32,420 nt of DNA from JBBQYA01 sp038209155 (GTDB lineage Bacteria > Bacteroidota > Bacteroidia > Sphingobacteriales > Sphingobacteriaceae). Below, piece after piece: positions 17,524 through 24,773 of this stretch. Where the stretch lies: positions 1 through 32,420 of the forward strand of contig JBBQYA010000024.1 of NCBI GenBank assembly GCA_038209155.1, in the 5' to 3' direction. The notes under the pieces are model-generated. The model was not told where the DNA came from and made no database searches. It was given only the letters and a program-made list of their open reading frames with translations. Positions within the stretch are counted from its first letter, which is position 1. Every line of letters begins with the position of its first letter. The translations under genes and the position numbers were made by a program.

Positions 17524-17531
17524 CAAAGATA
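17524..17531 (-). promoter_or_regulatory. Candidate -7 box upstream of recQ
   Basis: On the minus strand this reads TATCTTTG, matching TAnnTTTG, 26 bp before the recQ ATG. No TTG at the expected -33 spacing was seen. It lies in the 92-bp gap between the flavoprotein gene and recQ. Confidence 0.3.
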
Positions 17532-17590
17532 ATATTCATGTTAAGAATAAAGCAGGTATAAATTGCAATCAGGAAATGAAAATTTAAAGA

Positions 17591-18787
17591 TTATATATTT
17601 TGTGCAATGACAAATGCGCTAGCCCAAGCCCACTCAAAGTTATATCCACCTAACCAGCCAGTTACATCCACACATTCTCCTCCAAAATACAAACCGCTTA
17701 CTTTTTTTGACTCTAAAGTCTTGGAGGACAATTCATTTGTATCTATTCCTCCTCGCATAACTTCTGCTTTTTCATACCCTTTATCACCAGCAGGTTTTAC
17801 TTCAAAATGATGAATTAATGAGTTTATAGATTCTAATTGTAATTTTGACAAATCAGAAACTGTTTGATTTATTGGAAGTTGTTTGCCGAAGCCATCCAAA
17901 AACTTATTCGGAAATATTTTTGAAAGTATAGAAATAAGCGTACGTTTTCCATTAGATTGTCTCTCTTTTAAGATTATATCTCCAATAGATTGGTCAGGTA
18001 AAAAATCTATGTATATTTTTTCTCCTTGAATCCAATAAGAAGATATTTGTAAAACTGCTGGACCACTTAAACCCCAATGGGTAAATAATATATTTTCGTC
18101 AAAACTAATTCGGTTGTTTGATACTCTACAAAATATTGAAATACCAGACAATGAAGCATACCAATCTCTTAAATCAGAACCAATAGTTATAGGAACTAAG
18201 GCAGGGGCTGTTTTTGTTAAAGCAATATTAAATTGTTTTGCTATTTGAAAGGCAAAATCAGTAGCTCCCATTTTCGGAATGGGTAATCCACCTGTTGCAA
18301 TAATTACCTTTTTTGTTTGCTGGGTAATTTCTTCGCCATTTAAATCATAAGTAACGGTAAAATCATTTTCATTTTTAACAATTGAATTTACAATTGCATT
18401 ACAAACTACATCCTGTTCCAACTCATTATTCAAACGGGTAAACATGTTCACTATATCTTTTGCATTCTTATCTTCTGGAAATAATTGACCCAAGGTTTTT
18501 TCCTTTCCATAAATTCCATTCATTTCAAAGAAAGAAACGGTATCACCAGAAGTCCATTGAGAAAAAGCTGATTTGAAAAAATGAGGATTGTTGGAAATAA
18601 AATTGTTTTCTGAGATATTTAGATTGGTATAATTGCATCTTCCTCCCCCACTTATTAATATCTTAGCACCTACCTGAGGGCCTTTTTCTAAAATCAAAAC
18701 TCGTTTTCCTAAATATCCTGCTTGCACACCTGTCATGAGTCCACAAGCACCTGCTCCTATTATTATTGCATCATAGTGCGAATTCAT
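17591..18787 (-). CDS. NAD(P)/FAD-dependent oxidoreductase, HI0933/YhiN (BaiN-like) family
   Basis: A 398-residue flavoprotein. The dinucleotide-binding loop GAGACG (11-16) sits in the first beta-alpha-beta unit, and ILEKGPQVGAKILISGGGRCN (around 32-52) is the hallmark of the HI0933 family. KVIIATGG near 165 and GLYFGGECVDVTGWLGGYNF near the C-terminus are the second and third FAD-contact motifs. Some relatives (BaiN) reduce bile-acid intermediates; most, like this one, have no proven substrate. It lies 48 bp after purE on the same strand and is probably read through from the purine genes. Confidence 0.9.
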   Translation of the reverse strand: MNSHYDAIIIGAGACGLMTGVQAGYLGKRVLILEKGPQVGAKILISGGGRCNYTNLNISENNFISNNPHFFKSAFSQWTSGDTVSFFEMNGIYGKEKTLGQLFPEDKNAKDIVNMFTRLNNELEQDVVCNAIVNSIVKNENDFTVTYDLNGEEITQQTKKVIIATGGLPIPKMGATDFAFQIAKQFNIALTKTAPALVPITIGSDLRDWYASLSGISIFCRVSNNRISFDENILFTHWGLSGPAVLQISSYWIQGEKIYIDFLPDQSIGDIILKERQSNGKRTLISILSKIFPNKFLDGFGKQLPINQTVSDLSKLQLESINSLIHHFEVKPAGDKGYEKAEVMRGGIDTNELSSKTLESKKVSGLYFGGECVDVTGWLGGYNFEWAWASAFVIAQNI

Positions 18788-18835
18788 ATATTACTTTTAT
18801 TTCGCATTAATTATTTTATAAATGCAATCTGTGAA

Positions 18836-19330
18836 TTAATTTTTATTTAAATCCTTTACAGAAATCATCACTTTATCTGATAAATCCTTTTTATATTTCT
18901 GCAAATTATCAACGATTTTATTATCAAAAGTTGCAATTATTTGTGCAGCTAAAATACCAGCATTTGTAGCTCCATTTAAGGCAACTGTAGCCACTGGAAC
19001 TCCAGAAGGCATTTGCAAAATAGAAAGAACAGAATCCCATCCATCTATAGAATTGGAAGATTTAATTGGTACACCGATGACAGGCAAAATGGTCAGCGAA
19101 GCAACCATTCCTGGTAAATGAGCAGCTCCGCCAGCACCAGCAATAATCACTTTAATACCTTTTGAATGTGCGTTTTTTGCATAATCAAACATTCTATCTG
19201 GAGTGCGATGTGCTGATACGATAGTCATTTCAAAAGTAACTCCTAATGTTGTTAAAATATCTGCTGCTTGCTGCATAACGGATAAATCTGATTGACTACC
19301 CATGATAATTCCAACTTGTGCTTCTTTCAT
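18836..19330 (-). CDS. purE: N5-carboxyaminoimidazole ribonucleotide mutase (PurE, class I)
   Basis: Converts N5-CAIR to CAIR in purine synthesis. The 164-residue sequence holds MGSQSD (10-15) for phosphate binding, SAHRTP with His41 (39-44), the AGAGGAAHLPGM loop, and GVPIKSS. These are the standard active-site elements of bacterial PurE that works with PurK. The usual form is an octamer. Its start overlaps the end of purK by 4 bp (ATGA), giving translational coupling of the two consecutive enzymes. Confidence 0.96.
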   Translation of the reverse strand: MKEAQVGIIMGSQSDLSVMQQAADILTTLGVTFEMTIVSAHRTPDRMFDYAKNAHSKGIKVIIAGAGGAAHLPGMVASLTILPVIGVPIKSSNSIDGWDSVLSILQMPSGVPVATVALNGATNAGILAAQIIATFDNKIVDNLQKYKKDLSDKVMISVKDLNKN

Positions 19331-20451
19331 GCTATTGCTTTTAACGTATTTATTATTCTTTTTGCTTCTTCTAAAGCTAATTCGATTTTTTGATTAATAA
19401 TCGTTACATGTCCCATTTTTCTGAAAGGTTTTGTTATTTTTTTTCCATATAAATGAACATGTGTATTGGGAATAAACAAAACATCATTTAAACCTTCATA
19501 TTTCACTTCGCCTTCATGATTTTCTGTTCCAAGAATATTTATTGTAACAGCAGGTGAATTTAAATGTGTGCTGCCTAAAGGATAATCCAAAATGATTCTT
19601 AATAATTGCTCATATTGAGATGTAATACAGGCTTCTATGGTATGATGACCGCTATTATGTGGACGAGGTGCAATTTCATTCACCAAAACATTTCCACTTT
19701 TATCAATAAACATTTCGACGGCAAGCAACCCAACAAAATCCATTTTTTGAACAATTTCAATAGCCAAATTTTCAGCATCTTGAAGTATTTTCTTTGAAAC
19801 TCTGGCTGGTATAATTAAATATTCAACTATATTTTTTATTGGATTAAATTCCATTTCAATTGGATCGTAAACTTTAATTTCTCCATTTTCCTTTCTTGCT
19901 ATGATAACAGAAATTTCCATAGAAAAATCTATTATTTCTTCCACAATAGATGGATCATTAAATAAATATTGATAATCAATTTCAGATTTTATTTTCAAAA
20001 CACCTCTTCCATCATAGCCTCCAGTGCATAATTTTTGAATAAATGGAAAATTATGATTTGCTTTTTTTAGTTCTTCTGAGTTTTCGAAATATGAAAATTT
20101 CGCCGTCGGAATTTTATGTGTTAAATAAAATTGTTTTTGTAATCCTTTGTCTTTAATTAATTTTAAATGCTCTGGATTGGGAATTATTTTTTTACCATTC
20201 TTTTTTAATTCAATTAAGGCTTTCGTGTTTACGTTTTCTATCTCTATGGTAATGATATCCAAATTTTTACCAAAAGAAAAAACATCCTCAAATGAATTTA
20301 AATCACCAACAAAAAATTGATTGCAAAAATCTTTACAAGGTGCATTTGGATCAGGATCTAAAATTGAAATATCTAAACCAAAATTCATAGCTGGAGAAAG
20401 TAACATCCTTCCTAATTGACCTCCACCTAAAACTCCAACCTTTATTGCCAT
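19327..20451 (-). CDS. purK: N5-carboxyaminoimidazole ribonucleotide synthase (PurK)
   Basis: ATP-grasp enzyme making N5-CAIR from AIR, ATP and bicarbonate. The 374 residues open with GGGQLGRM (9-16), the glycine loop typical of PurK. The central ATP-grasp domain has FIQKLCTGGYDGRGV and EEIIDFSMEISV. The metal-binding end is VNEIAPRPHNSGHHTIEAC. First gene of the purK-purE pair; the substrate of purE is its product. The 446-bp region upstream is divergent with pdxH; no good -7/-33 pair for purK was found there. Confidence 0.95.
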   Translation of the reverse strand: MAIKVGVLGGGQLGRMLLSPAMNFGLDISILDPDPNAPCKDFCNQFFVGDLNSFEDVFSFGKNLDIITIEIENVNTKALIELKKNGKKIIPNPEHLKLIKDKGLQKQFYLTHKIPTAKFSYFENSEELKKANHNFPFIQKLCTGGYDGRGVLKIKSEIDYQYLFNDPSIVEEIIDFSMEISVIIARKENGEIKVYDPIEMEFNPIKNIVEYLIIPARVSKKILQDAENLAIEIVQKMDFVGLLAVEMFIDKSGNVLVNEIAPRPHNSGHHTIEACITSQYEQLLRIILDYPLGSTHLNSPAVTINILGTENHEGEVKYEGLNDVLFIPNTHVHLYGKKITKPFRKMGHVTIINQKIELALEEAKRIINTLKAIA

Positions 20452-20897
20452 AAATTTTCAAAGCTTTTGATCGGTAAATATCAATAAAATATTTGCTTTT
20501 ACAGGATTTGAGATTTTTTTTGAACTTAAGTAGTGTAGAAAATTGTTAAAAAAACCTTTGCTATTGAAAACTTCAAATTTGATTTTTAAAAGATTAATTC
20601 TCAATAATTGAAAAGACAATTAATTGATAATCTTGCTAAATGATGGTTACCTACAATGTTGGGGATTATTCGCTAGTTTTATAGAATATCACACAGCAGT
20701 GTTTCTTTGCAAAAAAAAGTTTAGCGGAACAGCCGAATAAAACGCTCGAATAAAGACAAAACAGATTCTAAGTTCATTTCTTCGAAAAAGAATTTGAAGA
20801 AATAATTTCACAATTTGTTTATTTGAGTGTTAAACTTTTAGATTTATCCATATAACATAGAGAACGTTTAAATTTATTCAGAATAGTTAAAAATCGA
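20452..20897. other. 446-bp non-coding divergent region between purK and pdxH
   Basis: No open frame of note on either strand. Bases 20650-20760 are richer in G+C than the flanks and contain the inverted-repeat element listed separately (20666-20753). The remainder is AT-rich promoter-like sequence. I found no clear TTG-N17-23-TAnnTTTG promoter for either neighbour. Confidence 0.6.
20666..20753. repeat. 88-bp element bounded by 17-bp imperfect inverted repeats
   Basis: Arms 20666-20682 and 20737-20753 match in inverted orientation at 14 of 17 positions; the mismatches are the central three bases. The interior holds a GC-richer core, TAGCGGAACAGCCGAA (20722-20737). Its reverse complement recurs at 27338-27353 with 14/16 identity, also between genes. 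This looks like a miniature or degraded intergenic repeat. No transposase is nearby and no target-site duplication could be defined. Confidence 0.5.
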
Positions 20898-21557
20898 ATG
20901 AAAGAAAAATTAAGTAATGAGAGCATAGAAAACTTACGATTGGATTACATACAATCTGAGTTGGTGGAAGAAAGTGTGAATGAAAATCCGTTTTTACAAT
21001 TCGAAGACTGGTTTCAAGAAGCTATAAATGCAGAACTTAAGGAACCAAATGCAATGACCTTAGCAACTGTAAGTTCTGAGGGATTTCCTTCTGCAAGAAT
21101 AGTTTTATTGAAGGGATTCGATGAAAATGGATTTGTTTTTTACACGAATTATGAGAGTAGAAAAGGAAAAGAATTATTAAAAAATAATAAAGCAGCCTTA
21201 GTTTTTCATTGGGCAGAATTGGAGAGACAAGTAAGAATTGAAGGTTTGGTAGAGAAAACAAGTCAAGAAACATCTGAGAAATATTTCAATTCCAGACCAA
21301 GAGGAAGTCAATTAGGAGCTATCTCTTCTCCGCAAAGTGAAGTGATAGAAAATAGGGAGATTTTAGAAAAAAACAACACAGAAGCCATCGCTAAGTATGA
21401 AAATCAAGTAATTCCTTTACCCGATTTCTGGGGTGGATTTGTATTGAACCCAATCAGAATTGAGTTTTGGCAAGGCAGAACCAGTAGATTGCATGACAGA
21501 ATTTTATATCAAAAAACTTCTGGCGGAATCTGGGAAATAAAGAGATTAGCACCATGA
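20898..21557 (+). CDS. pdxH: Pyridoxamine/pyridoxine 5'-phosphate oxidase (PdxH)
   Basis: FMN-dependent oxidase forming pyridoxal 5'-phosphate. At 219 residues it has the standard length. Visible elements are the N-terminal helix before NPFLQFEDWFQEA, the FMN strand AMTLATVSSEGFPSARIVLLKGFDENGFVFYTNY, SRKGKEL, RQVRIEG, SRPRGSQLGA, and the C-terminal PdxH dimerisation domain ending in WQGRTSRLHDR and WEIKRLAP. All are typical of the family. It is transcribed alone; the next gene is 193 bp away. It supplies the cofactor used by CysK, but no physical link is implied. Confidence 0.96.
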   Translation: MKEKLSNESIENLRLDYIQSELVEESVNENPFLQFEDWFQEAINAELKEPNAMTLATVSSEGFPSARIVLLKGFDENGFVFYTNYESRKGKELLKNNKAALVFHWAELERQVRIEGLVEKTSQETSEKYFNSRPRGSQLGAISSPQSEVIENREILEKNNTEAIAKYENQVIPLPDFWGGFVLNPIRIEFWQGRTSRLHDRILYQKTSGGIWEIKRLAP

Positions 21558-21750
21558 TTTATAATTATTTATGATCAAATTATTAATTTTAGATAGCTCA
21601 GATTTTTTATTTTTTCGATGAATTTTAAGGCTGAACAAATAATTAATTGAAGAATATAAATGATCTTAAATCTATTTTAAAAATCTTATGTTTAATACTT
21701 AATTAATTCATAATAAATAATACTTTCGACAAAAATTAAGAGCGTACAAA

Positions 21751-22305
21751 ATGGAAAACAATAATCAATTGAGAGATCAGATAGACGGAAAATTACTTTC
21801 TGAGCGTAAAATATTTCTTTGGGGAATGGTAAATGACGAAACTGCAAAACATACAGTTGATAGATTATTTTATCTAGAATTATTAGATCCGGGAAAAGAA
21901 ATCAAAATGTATATCAATAGTCCTGGAGGTTATGTGACTTCTGGTTTTGCTATTTATGATGCTATGAATGCCATAAAATCTCCAGTTTCAACTATTTGCA
22001 TGGGATTGGCAGCATCCATGGGATCAATTTTACTTTCGGCTGGTGAAAAAGGCAGAAGATATATTTTTGAACATGGAAAAGTGATGATTCATCAGCCAAG
22101 TGGCGGAGCTCAAGGGCCATCGTCTGATATAGAAATTCAAGCAAAAGAAATCATCAAAACAAAGGAAATTGGCGCGAGAATTCTAGCTGAAAACTGTGGA
22201 CAAACTTTTGAAAAAGTGATGAAAGATTTCAATAGAGATTACTGGATGGATTCTCAAGAATCTATTGGTTATGGTATTGTGGATGGAATATTGAAAGATA
22301 TTTAA
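21751..22305 (+). CDS. clpP: ATP-dependent Clp protease proteolytic subunit (ClpP; possibly a second paralogue)
   Basis: A serine protease subunit of 184 residues without an N-terminal propeptide. The catalytic triad is visible: Ser89 in GLAASMGS, His114 in VMIHQPS and Asp163 in FNRDYWM. It would form the barrel fed by ClpX, ClpA or ClpC. The N-terminal KLLSERKIFLWGMVND and YLELLDPGKEI differ from the canonical clpX-linked ClpP and recall the ClpP1-type paralogue of Chlamydia, so this may be a second ClpP. It is not next to tig or clpX; a strong terminator follows within 20 bp. Confidence 0.9.
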   Translation: MENNNQLRDQIDGKLLSERKIFLWGMVNDETAKHTVDRLFYLELLDPGKEIKMYINSPGGYVTSGFAIYDAMNAIKSPVSTICMGLAASMGSILLSAGEKGRRYIFEHGKVMIHQPSGGAQGPSSDIEIQAKEIIKTKEIGARILAENCGQTFEKVMKDFNRDYWMDSQESIGYGIVDGILKDI

Positions 22306-22322
22306 TTCTATCCAATCTAATT

Positions 22323-22352
22323 AAAAAGGCAGAACGAAAGTTCTGCCTTTTT
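22323..22352. terminator. Bidirectional intrinsic terminator between clpP and a glycosyltransferase
   Basis: A 13-bp perfect stem (22323-22335 with 22340-22352) around a GAAA tetraloop. The core is GGCAGAAC/GTTCTGCC, with an A-run on the left and a T-run on the right. On the plus strand it ends clpP (stop at 22305). On the minus strand it ends the convergent glycosyltransferase gene (stop at 22364). Confidence 0.92.
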
Positions 22353-22363
22353 TGATTAATAAT

Positions 22364-23482
22364 TTATTTACTGATCTCGTCTTTGTATATCTGCATTAAT
22401 TCTTGATAATTTTTTTCTAAGTCAAAATGCTTTTTCAAAATCATTGAAATGGTATTAATGTTTTTTTTAGGTTCTTTAGAATAAGATTCTAAAAATTTTA
22501 TTAACTCGTTTTCAAAAATATTTAAATCATGATAATTGGTATTGTGAACTGGCAATATATCACCAAAGTTTGTATCTATTGCTAATTGAATATTTTTCTC
22601 ATCAATTAATCCAATAACGCTAGCTTCTCCGAGTGCTAATAAATCTGTATTCATATAAAGTGCTTCTATTGCTACTCTACCGGCACCAATTACGAGATTT
22701 GCTTTTGCTATATAATCCTGCAGGTTTTTTACAAATCCAATTACTTCTACAGAATTGGGATCTTTTTCGTTCAACTTTATGACTGCTTTCTTTCCTTTTT
22801 CCGGAAAAACTTCGTACTCCCCTCCTATCAGTTGAATTTTAATAGTTGGATAATTATCTAAAATTTTTGGAAATATTTTTTCTAGAATTTCAGCAAATAC
22901 GTCGCCCTTAAGTCCATTAAATCTACCAATAAAAGCAATGGTCATTGTGTTCTCTTTAGCTTTTAAAAATAATTTGAATGGATCTGAAATTAAAAACTTA
23001 TCTATTTCTACACTATCAAAACCATTTGCAATCACTGTAATTTTATGTGGTTTCATTTTCACTTCATTCACCAAGTGAGTGAATAAATTGGGACAAACTG
23101 CTATAATTCTATCTCCATAAATATCATACAAACTTGTAGATGCATGCATGTGTTGCCTGCCATGAATGGTAGAAATCAATGGGATTTTTTTTCCTAGAAC
23201 TGAAAAATAAGAAAGCCAACTTGCAGCTCGCGAATGAGCATGAACTACATCAATTTTATTTTTATTGATAAATTTCCGGATGAAAGTTATGTTTTTAAAT
23301 CGTTGCAAATGTTTCCTGTTGGTAACTGGAATAGCAGAACATAGAGCCTTGGTTGGTAATATTTCGGAATCTGAAATAATAAAAACTGTATGATTATCGG
23401 CAATTTGTCTTTCACTAAGTGCAAGCGCATATGCAACTGAACCGGCGTAAAAAGTTGAGGAAAAGATGTGTAATATGTTCAT
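22364..23482 (-). CDS. Glycosyltransferase family 4 protein
   Basis: A 372-residue GT-B glycosyltransferase. The N-terminal domain has the HIFSSTFYAGSVAYA opening loop, DVVHAHSRAASW (about 80-91) and ISTIHGRQH. The C-terminal nucleotide-sugar domain has ITVIANGFD, IAFIGRFNGLKGD, QLIGGE and VIGAGRVAIEALYMNTDLLALGEAS. In that last stretch a single Glu (AIEAL) occupies the expected donor-binding region, as in GT4 enzymes. The donor and acceptor are unknown. It is not tightly linked to the exonuclease gene upstream (120 bp, no clear signals) and ends at the bidirectional terminator. Confidence 0.82.
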   Translation of the reverse strand: MNILHIFSSTFYAGSVAYALALSERQIADNHTVFIISDSEILPTKALCSAIPVTNRKHLQRFKNITFIRKFINKNKIDVVHAHSRAASWLSYFSVLGKKIPLISTIHGRQHMHASTSLYDIYGDRIIAVCPNLFTHLVNEVKMKPHKITVIANGFDSVEIDKFLISDPFKLFLKAKENTMTIAFIGRFNGLKGDVFAEILEKIFPKILDNYPTIKIQLIGGEYEVFPEKGKKAVIKLNEKDPNSVEVIGFVKNLQDYIAKANLVIGAGRVAIEALYMNTDLLALGEASVIGLIDEKNIQLAIDTNFGDILPVHNTNYHDLNIFENELIKFLESYSKEPKKNINTISMILKKHFDLEKNYQELMQIYKDEISK

Positions 23483-23602
23483 TAATTTTTAAGAAGTAAA
23501 CCTATTTCCCGTTCAGTTATTCAAAAAGGATTTCAAATTGCAATTAAACATTTTAATTTAAATGTTTATAAAAAATAACTTTATAAATACTCATAAAAAC
23601 AA

Positions 23603-24310
23603 TCACACTAATACCACATTTTCATCTTTTACCATTTCTTGATTTTTGAAACATTGGAATAATCTAGCCAAAGTAATTACATCTTTTCTGCAATATGTAA
23701 CTATTCTTTCTAAATCATTTTCTTGCCAAAAAACTCGATGGACATCACTTCCGTCAATATCATCTTTGGGGGTAGGAATACCGAAAACTGCTGCTAATAA
23801 ATTGATGGAAGTATAGCTTTTGTAATCACCAAATTTCCAAAGATCCATGGTATCTAAATGATTTACTTCCCAAGGTTTTCTACCTGCAGTATCCAAAATT
23901 TTTGGAAGGGAAATTCTGTTGATCAGCATTCTACGCGCTAGAAATGGAAAATCAAATTCTTTTCCATTATGGGCACAAAGTAATTTATCAGCATTTAAAC
24001 CAACAAGCATTTTTGCAAAATCAATTAGAAAATCTTTTTCATTTAATCCATAATAAGATTTCAAATGGATTTCTTTTCCATCATTATGCAAAACTCCAGC
24101 AATGATGCAAGCTATTTTTCCAAATTCTGCATAAATACCTGCTCGATTATAATGCATATCATCAGGCAGAATTTCATCGCGATAACTATTAGAAATTTTT
24201 CGTTCCCATAATGCTTGAAAAATTTTGGGTACAGATTTGAAATCAGGAAATGCAGGTACAGTTTCTATATCAACAAAAATAACCTGATCGGATTTTATTT
24301 GATTAAGCAT
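23603..24310 (-). CDS. Predicted 3'-5' exonuclease, PolB-like (DNA_pol_B_exo2 family)
   Basis: A 235-residue stand-alone DnaQ-fold exonuclease. Exo I is VDIET with Asp14 and Glu16; Exo II is AHNGKEFDFPFL with Asp120; Exo III is YCRKD with Tyr206 and Asp210. Together these make a DEDDy active site. The region RKPWEVNHLDTMDLWKFGDYKSYTSINLLAAVFGIP is typical of the predicted exonuclease family related to DNA polymerase B. It has no polymerase domain. It lies 49 bp downstream of a conserved hypothetical gene that itself follows topA by 9 bp, so a DNA-maintenance role is plausible. Confidence 0.88.
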   Translation of the reverse strand: MLNQIKSDQVIFVDIETVPAFPDFKSVPKIFQALWERKISNSYRDEILPDDMHYNRAGIYAEFGKIACIIAGVLHNDGKEIHLKSYYGLNEKDFLIDFAKMLVGLNADKLLCAHNGKEFDFPFLARRMLINRISLPKILDTAGRKPWEVNHLDTMDLWKFGDYKSYTSINLLAAVFGIPTPKDDIDGSDVHRVFWQENDLERIVTYCRKDVITLARLFQCFKNQEMVKDENVVLV

Positions 24311-24359
24311 AACGTTTTTTTCTATTCCTAAAAATAGTAAAAATCAGCTTATAAAATAA

Positions 24360-24764
24360 TTATGCGATTAAAACGCCAGGCTTATTAATCAAAGGAACGC
24401 GGATAAAATTAAATTCTGTAATACTTTCAGTTAGAAATATAAATTTTTTATCATAAATAGTTCCATCTATATAGTAAGAGACTAGATATTCATTATTAAT
24501 AGCAAAAAGTTTATCGTCTATTGCTTCTACAAAAGCATAGGAATTTGCGTCCATATCTCCTAAAGCATGACGAAGTACTGAGGTTTTAACTTCGTCGCCT
24601 TTGAAAGTTCCATATCCTTTTGAGCTTACCAAAACAGTAGAAATGGGTATCTTTTTAAAATTAATGATATAAACATTCCAGACTTTGTAGGTGCTAGTTT
24701 CTTCTTCTAAAATTACAGCTATACCAATATTTTCTACCTTATTATCTGGTAAATCTTTAATCAT
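24360..24764 (-). CDS. Conserved hypothetical protein between topA and the exonuclease gene
   Basis: A 134-residue soluble protein that I do not recognise. It is predicted mostly beta: IGIAVILEEE, YKVWNVYIINF, ISTVLVSSKGYGTF, YAFVEAIDDKLFAINNEYLVSYYIDGTIYDKKFIFL. It ends in a short NFIRVPLINKPGVLIA tail. No signal peptide, transmembrane segment, cysteine pair or catalytic motif is visible. It starts 9 bp after the topA stop and runs toward the exonuclease gene, so it is very likely co-transcribed with topA. The intact frame and base composition like its neighbours support a real gene. Confidence 0.75.
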   Translation of the reverse strand: MIKDLPDNKVENIGIAVILEEETSTYKVWNVYIINFKKIPISTVLVSSKGYGTFKGDEVKTSVLRHALGDMDANSYAFVEAIDDKLFAINNEYLVSYYIDGTIYDKKFIFLTESITEFNFIRVPLINKPGVLIA

Positions 24765-24773
24765 AAAAAAGAA

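Noticed and set aside
20655..20671. Third copy of the carboxylase gene tail (shared 12-mer TGGGGATTATTC)
   Set aside because: The match ends at once on both sides and no further codons of the tail are present; a shared 12-mer between two places in 32 kb is expected by chance often enough.
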